Shown: positions 29,002 to 37,620, numbered from the stretch's first letter. The stretch is DNA of 64,000 nt from Candidatus Intricatilinea gracilis (GCA_016702605.1 JADJDQ010000001.1:496001-560000), one strand, 5' to 3'. The notes: generated by a model not told the origin, from the letters alone. Numbers and translations: made by a program.

Positions 29002-29789
29002 ACGCCGTGCAAGCCCGTGCGGGTGACCCGGATGCCGGCCACAGCGCCGTGTTCGAGGCACGCGCCATCAGCCGGCGCTTCGGTGCGCTGGTGGCGGTCG
29101 ACCAGGTCTGGGTCGCCCTGCAGGTGGGCGAGATCCATGCCGTGATCGGCACCAACGGCGCCGGCAAGTCCACACTCATCAACCTGCTGTCGGGCGAGAT
29201 CGCTCCCAGCAGCGGTGAGTTGTTGCTCGATGGGCAAAGCGTCAAGGGCTGGCCACAACCTCGCCTGGCGCAGGCCGGCATCGGCCGCAGCTACCAGCGC
29301 AACAACATCTTCCTGCCGCTGAGCGTGCGCGAGAACTGCCGTCTGGCGGCGCAAGCCAAGCAGCAGAGGCCCTGGGCCTGGTGGCAAAGCGCCGAGGCCT
29401 GCCGCTACAGCAACCAGCAGGCCGACAACGCGCTGGAGCGCGCCGGACTCGCCGCCCTGGCCGACCGCCCGGCCAACAGCCTGGCGCATGGCCAGAAGCG
29501 CCAGCTCGAGATTGCCATGTGCCTGGCCACCGCGCCGCGTGTGTTGTTGCTGGACGAACCACTCGCCGGCATGGGCGCCGAAGAGTCCGCCCGTATGCTG
29601 GCGCTGCTGCTGAGCCTGAAGCAGGGACACGCCATCCTGCTGGTCGAACACGACATGGACGCCGTGTTCGCCGTGGCCGACCGCATCACCGTGATGGTCA
29701 ACGGCGCCGTCATCGCCACCGGCACACCCGACGAGGTGCGCGCCAACCGTGACGTGCAAAACGCCTACCTCGGAGGCCACACCTTATGA
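28998..29789 (+). CDS. livG: Liv-type ABC transporter ATP-binding protein (LivG)
   Basis: A 263-residue ATPase. Walker A is GTNGAGKST, the signature-like segment is LAHGQKRQLEIA, Walker B is RVLLLDEPLAGMG, and the switch His lies in LLVEHDMD. AVFEARAISRRFGALVAVD opens the domain. The start ATG overlaps the livM stop, and its own stop overlaps livF in ATGA. It energises the transporter with LivF. Confidence 0.94.
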   Translation: MNAVQARAGDPDAGHSAVFEARAISRRFGALVAVDQVWVALQVGEIHAVIGTNGAGKSTLINLLSGEIAPSSGELLLDGQSVKGWPQPRLAQAGIGRSYQRNNIFLPLSVRENCRLAAQAKQQRPWAWWQSAEACRYSNQQADNALERAGLAALADRPANSLAHGQKRQLEIAMCLATAPRVLLLDEPLAGMGAEESARMLALLLSLKQGHAILLVEHDMDAVFAVADRITVMVNGAVIATGTPDEVRANRDVQNAYLGGHTL

Positions 29790-30499
29790 GCAGCGCGCCC
29801 ATCATCCAGGCCAGCGGCGTGATGGCCTGGTACGGCTCGAGCCATGTGTTGCACGGCATCGACTTCAGCCTCGCCGCCGGCGAAACCGTCGGCCTGCTAG
29901 GCCGCAACGGCATGGGCAAGTCCACGCTCATCCGCAGCCTGCTCGGCCACGTGAAGCAGCGCCAGGGCACGGTGCAGATCGATGGCCGCGACATGTCGCG
30001 CGCCGCGGCACACGAGATCGCCAAACAAGGCATCGCCTATGTGCCCGAAGGCCGGGGCATCTTCCCCAACCTCACCGTGCGCGAGAACCTGGTGATGGCC
30101 GGGAAGCCCGCGCCCGACGGCCCCTCGGGCTGGAGCTACGAACGTGTGCTCGACACCTTTCCGCGCCTGGGTGAACGCCTCACCAACCTGGGCTCACAGC
30201 TCTCGGGCGGCGAGCAGCAGATGTTGTCGATCGGCCGCGCCCTGCTCACGCAGCCCCGCGCCATCGTGCTCGACGAAGCCACCGAAGGCTTGGCGCCGCT
30301 GATCGTGGCCGAGATCTGGCGCGTGATCTCGAAGATCCGCGCCAGCGGCATCGCCACGCTGGTGGTCGACCGCGACTACCGCAAGGTGTGCGCCGAATCG
30401 GATCGCCTGGTGGTGCTGCAAAAGGGCCGCGTCGTGCTGCAGGGCCGCTCGGACGACCTGGCTCGCAGCGCCGAACTCGCGTCCTATCTGGGTGTGTGA
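29786..30499 (+). CDS. livF: Liv-type ABC transporter ATP-binding protein (LivF)
   Basis: A 237-residue ATPase. Walker A is GRNGMGKST, the signature is QLSGGEQQMLSIGRALL and Walker B is AIVLDEATEGLAP. The LivF-typical AYVPEGRGIFPNLTVRENLVM is present. The switch region reads LVVDRDYRK, with Asp-Arg where most relatives have a His after the acidic residue (usually VEQN or VEHD), so the H-loop looks altered. The ATG overlaps the livG stop, and it ends 12 bp before feruloyl-CoA synthase. Confidence 0.93.
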   Translation: MSSAPIIQASGVMAWYGSSHVLHGIDFSLAAGETVGLLGRNGMGKSTLIRSLLGHVKQRQGTVQIDGRDMSRAAAHEIAKQGIAYVPEGRGIFPNLTVRENLVMAGKPAPDGPSGWSYERVLDTFPRLGERLTNLGSQLSGGEQQMLSIGRALLTQPRAIVLDEATEGLAPLIVAEIWRVISKIRASGIATLVVDRDYRKVCAESDRLVVLQKGRVVLQGRSDDLARSAELASYLGV

Positions 30500-30511
30500 G
30501 GAGACAAGAAC

Positions 30512-32347
30512 ATGGATCTGATGTTGTTCGACGACGCGGCGAGCCTGGCGCCACCGCGGGTCGTGCGTGAAGACCTGGGCAACGGCGCCTTCGTGCTGCG
30601 TTCACCCGAGGCGCTGCAGCCGTTTGCACGCTGTGTGGGTGACTGGCTCGAACACTGGGCCGCCATCAAGCCCGACGCCTTGTTCCTGGCCGAACGCTCG
30701 ACCAGCGTGCCACCGCAGGCCGACGGCAGCTTGGGCTGGCGACGCGTGAGTTACCAGCAGGCCCGCACCGCCGTGGGCCAGCTGGCGCAGGCGCTGCTGG
30801 ACCTGCAGTTGCCGGCGTCCAAGCCGGTGGTCGTGCTGTCGGACAACTCGGTCGACCATGCGCTGCTGGCGCTGGCCACCATGCATCTGGGCCGGGTGGT
30901 CTGCACCGTGTCGAGTGCGTATTGCCGCCTCACACAAGACCACTCGAAGATCCACGCCATCCTCAACGCCCTGCAGCCCGGCCTGATCTACGCCAGCGAC
31001 CCGGCGGTGTACGGCAAGGCCATCGAGACATGGCACGGCGCACGGCGGGTGCCGGTGGTCTTCAGCAGCAACGCGCAGCAGTTCGACGGGGCACACAGCT
31101 TCGACTCGTTGCTGCAGCGCTTCGACGGCCCGCTGGTGATGGAAGCCTTTGCCGCCATTCGCCCCGAGACACCGGCCAAGTACCTGCTCACCTCGGGCTC
31201 GACGGGTGTGCCCAAGGTGGTGATCAACACCCACCGCATGCTCTGCGCCAACCAGCAGATGATCTCGCAGGCCTGGCCCTTCGTCGTGCGCCATCCGCTG
31301 CACCTCCTGGAGTGGCTGCCCTGGAGCCACACCTTCGGCGGCAATCACAACTTCAACCTCGTGCTGTCGCATGGCGGCAGCCTGCATGTCGACGAAGGCC
31401 GTCCCGCGCCGGGCGCCGTCGACAAGACCATCGCCAACCTGCGCGAGGTGCGGCCCAACTTCTTCTTCAATGTGCCGCGCGGCTTCGACATGCTGCTGCC
31501 CACGCTGGAGAGTGACCCGAGTTTTGCCCAGGCCTTCTTCAGCCGCCTCGAAGGCATCTTCTACGCCGGCGCCGCGCTGCCGCAAAGCCTGTGGGAACGC
31601 CTCGAAGTCGTGGCCCGCAGCGTGCGCCACGGCGGCACCCAACGCCCGCTGTGGTTCACGTCGAGCTGGGGCTCGACCGAAACCGCACCGGCCGCCACCA
31701 CCGTGCACTGGAAGCTCGACCGCGCCGGCTGCATCGGCCTGCCGCTGCCTGGCGTGGACCTCAAGTTCGTGCCCAACGGCGGCAAGCTCGAGATGCGCGT
31801 GCGTGGTCCGTCGATCTTCGAGCAGTACCGCAACGCGCCTGACGTCACCGCAGCGGCCTTCGACGACGAGGGCTACTACCGCATCGGCGACGCCGGCCGC
31901 CTGGTCGAGGACGCCCGCCCCGAACGCGGCGTGATGTTCGACGGCCGCGTCGCCGAAGACTTCAAGCTCATGAGCGGCACCTGGGTGAGTGTGGGCACGC
32001 TGCGTGTGCGGGCCGTGAGCGCCTTTGCGCCGCATGTGTCCGACGCGGTGGTGACGGGCCACGACCGCGAGGAAGTCGGCCTGCTGCTCTTCCCCACCCC
32101 GTCGGCCAAGAACCTGACGCCCGACCAGTTCGCCGCCCACATCGCCGCCGGCCTGAAGGCGATGGCGGCAGACGGCGGCGGCTCGTCGCAACGTGTCGGC
32201 CGCGCCCTGGTGCTCGATGCCCCACCCAGCGTCGACGCCGGCGAGATCACCGACAAGGGCTACATCAACCAGCGCGCAGTGCTGACCAACCGGGCGGACA
32301 AGGTCAAGGCCTTGTACGACGGCGGAGCCGGGGTGGTGGCGCTCTGA
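30512..32347 (+). CDS. fcs: Feruloyl-CoA synthase
   Basis: A 611-residue ANL-family acid-CoA ligase that activates ferulate and related hydroxycinnamates, the first step of CoA-dependent side-chain shortening to vanillin. It has LLTSGSTGVPKVVINTH, LEWLPWSHTFGGNHNFNLVL, FFFNVPRGFDMLLP, SSWGSTETAPAAT, and the family-typical C-terminal region GRVAEDFKLMSGTWVSVGTLRVRAVS. These distinguish Fcs from benzoate ligases. Its position in the transporter operon and the presence of vanA/vanR 5 kb downstream support a ferulate-vanillate route. The enoyl-CoA hydratase/aldolase partner (ech) is not in this window. Confidence 0.9.
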   Translation: MDLMLFDDAASLAPPRVVREDLGNGAFVLRSPEALQPFARCVGDWLEHWAAIKPDALFLAERSTSVPPQADGSLGWRRVSYQQARTAVGQLAQALLDLQLPASKPVVVLSDNSVDHALLALATMHLGRVVCTVSSAYCRLTQDHSKIHAILNALQPGLIYASDPAVYGKAIETWHGARRVPVVFSSNAQQFDGAHSFDSLLQRFDGPLVMEAFAAIRPETPAKYLLTSGSTGVPKVVINTHRMLCANQQMISQAWPFVVRHPLHLLEWLPWSHTFGGNHNFNLVLSHGGSLHVDEGRPAPGAVDKTIANLREVRPNFFFNVPRGFDMLLPTLESDPSFAQAFFSRLEGIFYAGAALPQSLWERLEVVARSVRHGGTQRPLWFTSSWGSTETAPAATTVHWKLDRAGCIGLPLPGVDLKFVPNGGKLEMRVRGPSIFEQYRNAPDVTAAAFDDEGYYRIGDAGRLVEDARPERGVMFDGRVAEDFKLMSGTWVSVGTLRVRAVSAFAPHVSDAVVTGHDREEVGLLLFPTPSAKNLTPDQFAAHIAAGLKAMAADGGGSSQRVGRALVLDAPPSVDAGEITDKGYINQRAVLTNRADKVKALYDGGAGVVAL

Positions 32348-32503
32348 GCGGCATGAGGCTCGGCAACGTGTCCAGCCCTGCCGTGACGCTCGCCGCACGC
32401 CACGACACAAGGCATGCGCAGTGCCAGTAGCCGGCTGCGGCACCAGCTGCCGGCCTAGGCGCCGGTGCTACCATTGTGCTTACTTCGGCATGAGGAGCAA
32501 GCC

Positions 32504-32752
32504 ATGGAAGTCGCGATCCGCAAGATGGGCAATTCGCAAGGTGTGCTGATACCCAAGCCCATCCTGGCGCAGCTGGGGCTGGAAGGCACGGCCGACCTTC
32601 AGGTGCGCGACGGGGTGATCGAGATTCGCGCCGTACGCCGCAATCCGCGCGAGGGTTGGGCCGACGATGCACGTCGTGTGGCCGAGCACGGTGACGACGC
32701 ACTGGTCTGGCCCGAGGTGGCCAACGAAGGCGACGCCGATCTGGTGTGGTGA
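32504..32752 (+). CDS. mazE: MazE/AbrB-type antitoxin
   Basis: An 82-residue antitoxin with an N-terminal swapped-hairpin (AbrB) DNA-binding domain, MEVAIRKMGNSQGVLIPKPILAQLGL. The acidic C-terminal tail (EHGDDALVWPEVANEGDADLVW) would neutralise the toxin. GAGGAGC precedes the ATG. Its TGA overlaps the mazF start (TGATG), the usual coupled arrangement. Confidence 0.9.
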   Translation: MEVAIRKMGNSQGVLIPKPILAQLGLEGTADLQVRDGVIEIRAVRRNPREGWADDARRVAEHGDDALVWPEVANEGDADLVW

Positions 32753-33069
32753 TGAAAGCCGGCGACATCTGGCTGGCCCAGCTCGACCCCACGGTGGGCA
32801 GCGAGATCCAGAAGACGCGCCCCTGTGTGGTGATCTCGCCGGACGAGATGAACGCGCATCTGCGCACCGTCATCGTGGCACCGATGACGACGGGATCGCG
32901 GCCGGCCGCCTTTCGGGTGCCACTGACTTTTCAGGGCAAGCAGGGCCTGATCGTGCTGGACCAGATCCGCACCCTCGACCGGGTGCGACTCGTCAAACGT
33001 ATGGGCGCGCTGCGAGCCCCGACGCTGGCCCTGGTGCGCCAGACCCTGGTGGCGATGTTCGGGACCTGA
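32752..33069 (+). CDS. mazF: MazF/PemK-type endoribonuclease toxin
   Basis: A 105-residue toxin that cleaves mRNA. It opens with KAGDIWLAQLDPTVGSEIQKTRPCVVISPDEMN (the GxEQxKxRP-type substrate loop and active-site Arg). It continues with VIVAPMTTGSRPAAFRVPLTFQGKQGLIVLDQIRTLDRVRL, including the conserved Thr/Ser and DQ-R. Complete and apparently functional. A GTG two codons upstream is possible, but the ATG that overlaps the mazE stop fits family starts. Confidence 0.9.
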   Translation: MKAGDIWLAQLDPTVGSEIQKTRPCVVISPDEMNAHLRTVIVAPMTTGSRPAAFRVPLTFQGKQGLIVLDQIRTLDRVRLVKRMGALRAPTLALVRQTLVAMFGT

Positions 33070-33106
33070 GAGAGGCGCAGCGTGGCTTGGTGAAGGGAGG
33101 TGAACC

Positions 33107-33958
33107 GTGAAGATATTGCCGGCCCAGTTCGACGGACAAGAAATCCGCCGTGTGTACGACGAAGCCACCGAGATCTGGTGGTTCTCGGTAGTCGATGTGG
33201 TGCAGGTGCTGACGCAGCAGGCGGACGATCTGACTGCGCGCAAATACTGGAACCAACTCAAGCGTAGGCTCAACAAGGAAGGCAGCCAACTGGTGACAAG
33301 CTGTCACCAGTTGAAGATGCCGGCGGCGGACGGCAAGCAGAGGCTCACCGACGTGGCTACCGCCCAGACCTTGCTGAGACTGGTTCAGTCGGTGCCCAGC
33401 CCCAAGGCCGAACCCATCAAGCTCTGGCTGGCCAAGGTCGGCTACGAACGCATGCAGGAGATGGCCGACCCGGCCCTGTCACTGGACCGCGCGCGCCAGA
33501 CCTGGCAGCAGCATGGGCGCAGCGACAAGTGGATCCAGCAGCGCATGACGGGGCAGGAGACGCGCAACAAGCTGACCGACTACTGGCGCGGGCACGACAT
33601 CAAGGAAGGCAACGAGTTCGCCATCCTGACCAACATCATTCATCAGGAATGGTCGGGGGTGAGCGTCAAGGACCACAAGCAGCTCAAGGGTCTGAAGAGC
33701 CACAACCTGCGTGACCACATGACCGAGGCCGAGTTGATCTTCACCGCACTGGCCGAACTGTCGACGCGCCAGATCGCCGAGAACACCGATGCCACAGGGC
33801 TGGCAGCCAACAAGACGGCAGCACAGGCAGGCGGCGGCATTGCCAAACGCGCGCGGCTGCAACTCGAAAGCCAGACCGGCCGGCGCGTGGTGTCCAGCGA
33901 AAACTACCTGGCGCCGCCGATAGCCAAGAAGGCGCCGAAGCTGACGCGCAAGGCCTGA
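33107..33958 (+). CDS. BRO-N domain (phage antirepressor/DinD-like) protein
   Basis: A 283-residue protein. Residues 5-about 110 form a BRO-N domain (RRVYDEATEIWWFSVVDVVQVLTQQADDLTARKYWNQLKRRL... KQRLTDVATAQTLLRLVQS). The C-terminal part, with RMTGQETRNKLTDYWRGHDIKEGNEFAILTNIIHQEW, matches DinD/antirepressor-like proteins of phages and plasmids. The GTG start is preceded by an excellent GGGAGGTG site. It follows mazF by 37 bp on the same strand and may share its transcript. Probably DNA-binding; a remnant of mobile DNA is likely. Confidence 0.82.
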   Translation: MKILPAQFDGQEIRRVYDEATEIWWFSVVDVVQVLTQQADDLTARKYWNQLKRRLNKEGSQLVTSCHQLKMPAADGKQRLTDVATAQTLLRLVQSVPSPKAEPIKLWLAKVGYERMQEMADPALSLDRARQTWQQHGRSDKWIQQRMTGQETRNKLTDYWRGHDIKEGNEFAILTNIIHQEWSGVSVKDHKQLKGLKSHNLRDHMTEAELIFTALAELSTRQIAENTDATGLAANKTAAQAGGGIAKRARLQLESQTGRRVVSSENYLAPPIAKKAPKLTRKA

Positions 33959-33992
33959 GCGAGCCGACGACAAGGGAAACCGTCCGCCGACA

Positions 33993-34874
33993 TCACCCCG
34001 GCGGCTGCAGCCCGAACAACTCGCCCACAGCCTGGCGATAGGCGTCCAGGCCCACCGAGTTGGTGTTGTGGTGCGACCCACCTTCGACCAGCACGAAACG
34101 TTTGGGCTCACGGGCCTGGTCGAACAAGGCGCGGCCCAGGTGCGGCGGGATCAGTCGGTCGTTGCTGCCGTGCACCACCAGCAGGGGTGAGCCGATCTCG
34201 GCCACCTTGTCGATCGAGGCGAAACGCTGCGTGATGAGCGGGCCCACCGGCAACCAGCCCCAGGCCATGGTGGAGAACACGTCGGGGATGGACGTGAACG
34301 TACCTTCGACGATGACACCCGCCTCGTCCTTGACCTGCGCCGCCAGTTCGACCGCAATGGCGCCGCCGAGTGAGTGGCCGAACACGTAGTGCGGCCGCCC
34401 CGGATGATGCTGGGCCAGCCAGTCCCAGGCGGCACGGGCATCCTCCACCGCCATGGCCTGGGACGGCAGCGTGTCGGTGCTGGCACCGAAGCCGCGGTAG
34501 TCGATGCCGAGCACGGCAAAACCCAGGCTGTGCAGGCGGCGCATGCGTGAAGCACTCGACCGCACGTTCCAGCGTGCGCCGTGCAGGTAGAGCAGCACGG
34601 GCGCGTCGGCGCGTGGCTGCTCCAGCCACAGGCCGTTGAGCCGTACCGTGCCGCCTTCTGCCGGTTGGTGCTCGATCCAGACCTCGTCCATGCCCTCGGA
34701 CGCGGCCACCGCCCCGCCCCAGGTCGCCTTGGACGGCTGGAAGATCCAGGCACGCTGGCGCTCTTCGAGTGTGGCGCAGCCTGCAAAAATCGCTGCGGTG
34801 GCCACACTGGCCACGGCGGCGGTTACGCCCAGCATGCGGCGTCGACTGGGTGCGGTGGGGTGCAAACGTGTCAT
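33993..34874 (-). CDS. Lipoprotein alpha/beta hydrolase
   Basis: A 293-residue alpha/beta hydrolase. The N-terminus has a twin-Arg/basic stretch SRRRMLG, a hydrophobic core and a lipobox AGC with Cys33, so membrane-anchored export is predicted. The catalytic motif GHSLGGA holds the nucleophile. LLVVHGSNDRLIP contains the expected Asp and EGGSHHNTN the His. Similar BEM46-type hydrolases have unknown natural substrates. Convergent with the BRO-N gene; no operon partner is evident. Confidence 0.85.
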   Translation of the reverse strand: MTRLHPTAPSRRRMLGVTAAVASVATAAIFAGCATLEERQRAWIFQPSKATWGGAVAASEGMDEVWIEHQPAEGGTVRLNGLWLEQPRADAPVLLYLHGARWNVRSSASRMRRLHSLGFAVLGIDYRGFGASTDTLPSQAMAVEDARAAWDWLAQHHPGRPHYVFGHSLGGAIAVELAAQVKDEAGVIVEGTFTSIPDVFSTMAWGWLPVGPLITQRFASIDKVAEIGSPLLVVHGSNDRLIPPHLGRALFDQAREPKRFVLVEGGSHHNTNSVGLDAYRQAVGELFGLQPPG

Positions 34875-34944
34875 ATCCCCATGTTCGCAAGTCGCTTTGA
34901 ACCTTGCGTGGGCTGGGGTTAGTCCGGCCGGATCAGGTGTCGGC

Positions 34945-36066
34945 TCACACCCCGCCCCACACCTCTTGCGCCACTTCCATGCACAGCGCCAGCTTGTTGC
35001 GCTGCGCCTCGACGTGGATGTTGTTGCCGTGCACGGTGCTCGAGAAGCCGCACTGCGGGCTGATGCACAGCTGGTCCAGCGGCGCGTATTTCGCGGCCTC
35101 GTCGATGCGGCGCAGCAGGTCGGCCTTGTGCTCCATCTGGTCGAACTTGGTCGTCACCAGGCCGAGCACCACGGTCTTGCCTTTGGGCAGGAATCGCAGC
35201 GGGCGGAAGTCGCCCGAACGGTCGTCGTCGTATTCGAGGAAGTAGCCGTCCAGATGCATCTCGGACAGCAGCGCCTCGGCCACCGGCTCGTAGTTGCCCG
35301 CTGCCGCGTGTGTGCTCTTGAAGTTGCCACGGCACAGGTGCATCACCAGCGTCATGCCGGCGGGTTTGTGTGCCACCACCTTGTTGATGAAACCGGCGTA
35401 GCGGTGCGGCAGTTCGTTGGGGTCGTCACCACGTGAGCGGGCGGCCTCGCGCATCTTGTCGTCGCACAGATAGGCGAGGTTGGTGTCGTCCATCTGCACA
35501 TAGGTGCAGCCGGCGTCGGCCAGGCTTTGCAGCTCTTCGCCGTAGGCCCTGGCCACGTCGTCGTAGAACACCGGGTCGAGCTCGGGATAGGCCTCTCGGC
35601 TGATGCCCGCGCGCCCACCGCGGAAGTGCAGCATGGTCGGGCTGGGGATCGTCACCTTGGGCGTGTGGCCCGCACTCACCTGGCTCTTGAGGTACTCGAA
35701 GTCGGCCAGCTGGATGTTCTTGACGTGGCGCACCTTGTCGATCACCCGCATCACCGGCGGCGCCAGCTCCTCGGTGCCGTCGGGTTTGCGGATGGTGACC
35801 GGGATGTCGGTCTTCACGCCGCCCAGCTGTTCGAGAAAGTCGATGTGGAAATAAGTGCGGCGGAACTCACCGTCGGTGATGCCCTTCAGGCCGATCGACT
35901 CCTGGAACTTGACGATGTCGGTGATGGCGCGGTCTTCCACCTCGCGCAGCTGCGCGGCGCTGATGGCCTTTTGCGCAAACTGCTCACGCGCGTCAAGCAA
36001 GAACTTGGGGCGCAGAAAGCTGCCGACATGGTCGGCGCGAAACGGTGGGTTGGCTCTGGCTGTCAT
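34945..36066 (-). CDS. MetE C-terminal-domain family methyltransferase-like protein
   Basis: A 373-residue TIM-barrel protein of the cobalamin-independent methionine synthase (UROD/MetE-like) superfamily, single-domain YxjG/YxjH type. It begins RADHVGSFLRP, then GITDGEFRRTYFHIDFLEQLGG. A zinc-ligand-like His/Cys pair lies in MHLCRGN and a second Cys in SPQCGFSST near the end. It probably moves a methyl group from a folate or similar donor to a thiol. Its ATG overlaps the stop of the VanR-type regulator (ATGA), so the two are co-translated. A link to O-demethylation is plausible but not shown. Confidence 0.82.
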   Translation of the reverse strand: MTARANPPFRADHVGSFLRPKFLLDAREQFAQKAISAAQLREVEDRAITDIVKFQESIGLKGITDGEFRRTYFHIDFLEQLGGVKTDIPVTIRKPDGTEELAPPVMRVIDKVRHVKNIQLADFEYLKSQVSAGHTPKVTIPSPTMLHFRGGRAGISREAYPELDPVFYDDVARAYGEELQSLADAGCTYVQMDDTNLAYLCDDKMREAARSRGDDPNELPHRYAGFINKVVAHKPAGMTLVMHLCRGNFKSTHAAAGNYEPVAEALLSEMHLDGYFLEYDDDRSGDFRPLRFLPKGKTVVLGLVTTKFDQMEHKADLLRRIDEAAKYAPLDQLCISPQCGFSSTVHGNNIHVEAQRNKLALCMEVAQEVWGGV

Positions 36067-36887
36067 GTTGTCTCCTTCTTGGTGGTCGAGTTGGCGGGTG
36101 AGGTCGCGTCCGGCATGGTCGCGTTGGAAAGGGTCGCGTTAGGTGTCGCCGTCGGCCCGCAGACGATCGCATAACGAAAGCCGATGTAGGCGTGTTCGCG
36201 CATCAGCATCTCGGCGCGGGCCGATTCGCGCCGCTGCAGGGCGTCGACGATCAGGCGGTGCTGCACCTGGGCCAGGCGCAGCTTCTCGTATTCACGCTCG
36301 ATCGCCTGGCGGTCGATGACGATGGAATCGGCCGAGGCAAACGGCAGGTGGTTGTTGCGGCCGATCGCCTCGGCAATCACCCGGCTGCCGGTGGCCGCCA
36401 CGATGGTGTGGTGAAAGCGCAGGTTGAGCGCGCTCCAGCGGTCGATGTGCTCCTCGTCGAGCCGGCCGGCGGCCAGTACGGCGTCGCCTTCGTCCAGACA
36501 GGCCTGCAGCGTGGCGAGCGTTGCGGCGTCCAGGCCACGTTCGGCCAGGCGGCGCGTGGCCAGGCCTTCGAGCACGCCGCGCACCTCGATGCCACTCAGC
36601 AGATCGTCGTCCGACACCTGCCGCACCACCAGGCTGCGCGGGCCCACACGCTGCAGCAGGCCTTCCTGTTCAAGCGAGCGAAACGCCAGCCGCACGGGGG
36701 TGCGCGACACGCCCAGCGCCTGCGCCACCGGGATCTCGGCCATACGTTCGCCGGCGGCAAAACGACCGTCGAGGATGAGCTGGCGCAGCGCGGCGACCAC
36801 GCTGGTGCCGGGCGTGCGCGCTGGCGGGGCCAGCGGCGCAGCGGCAGGTTCGGCGCCTGGGCGCACGGCTTCAGGCGGTCGGCTCAT
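36063..36887 (-). CDS. vanR: VanR-type GntR/FCD transcriptional regulator
   Basis: A 274-residue regulator. After a Pro/Ala-rich leader, the winged helix runs from about residue 28 to 95 (GERMAEIPVAQALGVSRTPVRLAFRSLEQEGLL). An FCD ligand-binding domain follows (EVRGVLEGLATRRLAERG, FHHTIVAATGS, HRLIVDALQRRESARAEMLMREHA). The sequence resembles Caulobacter VanR, recalled from memory, especially in the DNA-binding helix and the EVRGVLEG region. The VanR operator ATTGGATCCAAT occurs exactly upstream of vanA 1.9 kb away. It probably represses vanA until vanillate binds. It overlaps vapC by 17 bp. Confidence 0.85.
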   Translation of the reverse strand: MSRPPEAVRPGAEPAAAPLAPPARTPGTSVVAALRQLILDGRFAAGERMAEIPVAQALGVSRTPVRLAFRSLEQEGLLQRVGPRSLVVRQVSDDDLLSGIEVRGVLEGLATRRLAERGLDAATLATLQACLDEGDAVLAAGRLDEEHIDRWSALNLRFHHTIVAATGSRVIAEAIGRNNHLPFASADSIVIDRQAIEREYEKLRLAQVQHRLIVDALQRRESARAEMLMREHAYIGFRYAIVCGPTATPNATLSNATMPDATSPANSTTKKETT

Positions 36888-37278
36888 CGTGCCAGTTCTC
36901 GGTCGACAGTCCGGGCACGCGGTCGAACTCGCGCAGGTTGCGCGTCACCAGCACCAGCCCACGGGCGCGCGCCTGTCCGGCGATCAGCACGTCGTAGGCA
37001 CCGATCGGCCGGCCCTGGGCGGCCAGACCGGCGCGGATGTCACCGGCGTGGCGGGCATCCTCGGTGTCGAATGCGAGCACCTCGAAACGCAGCGCGTCCA
37101 CCAGGGCGAGGTTGTGCGCCCGCCGCTGGCTCTTGCAGGCGCCGAAATAGAGCTCATGCATCACGACCACGCTGACGGCCACATCGGTGGGCGCCAGCGC
37201 GCGCAGGCGGCGGGCGACCGGGCCAGCCGAATCGTTGAGCACCGCGATGACCGCGTTGGTGTCGAGCAGGTAGGGCAT
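36871..37278 (-). CDS. vapC: VapC-type PIN-domain toxin
   Basis: A 135-residue PIN-domain ribonuclease. The acidic active-site residues are in MPYLLDTNAVIAVL (Asp6), MHELYFGACKS (Glu), and RPIGAYDVLIAGQARARGLVLVTRNLREF (two Asp). This is the VapC subtype with tRNA/rRNA-cleaving members. Its 3' end overlaps the vanR start by 17 bp. The partner antitoxin gene lies 96 bp upstream. Confidence 0.9.
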   Translation of the reverse strand: MPYLLDTNAVIAVLNDSAGPVARRLRALAPTDVAVSVVVMHELYFGACKSQRRAHNLALVDALRFEVLAFDTEDARHAGDIRAGLAAQGRPIGAYDVLIAGQARARGLVLVTRNLREFDRVPGLSTENWHDEPTA

Positions 37279-37374
37279 CGGGCAGCGTGAGCCAATCAGT
37301 GCCGATCAGGCGCACGGGTGACGACGGGTGATCGGCATGGGGCACGGGGCATGGCGGCAACGCTCGAAGCAGCG

Positions 37375-37620
37375 TCAGCCGAACAGGCTGTCCAGCTCGG
37401 GGCGCTCCTGGGCCGGAGCGGCTTCACCCGCGGCCTGTTCGAAGTCGGCGTCCAGCGGACCACTCAGTGCATCCAGCCAGGCCCAGTCCTGGGCGATGGG
37501 TTCGAGGATCACGGCCTGCCCGTGGCGACGGATGCGCACCTCGCCGCCCTCGAAGCGAAAGTCCTTGGGCAGCCGCACCGCCTGCGAGCGACCGGTCCAG
37601 AAAAGCTTGGCAGTGTCCAC
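37375..37620 (-). CDS. vapB: VapB-type antitoxin
   Basis: An 81-residue antitoxin with an AbrB-like N-terminus, MDTAKLFWTGRSQAVRLPKDFRFEGGEVRIRRHG, and a C-terminal toxin-binding tail (WLDALSGPLDADFEQAA). Upstream, at 37643-37665, an AT-rich block with GATAGATACC and GATATACC direct repeats stands out and may hold the promoter and operator of vapBC. The 96-bp gap to vapC is larger than usual for this pair. Confidence 0.88.
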   Translation of the reverse strand: MDTAKLFWTGRSQAVRLPKDFRFEGGEVRIRRHGQAVILEPIAQDWAWLDALSGPLDADFEQAAGEAAPAQERPELDSLFG

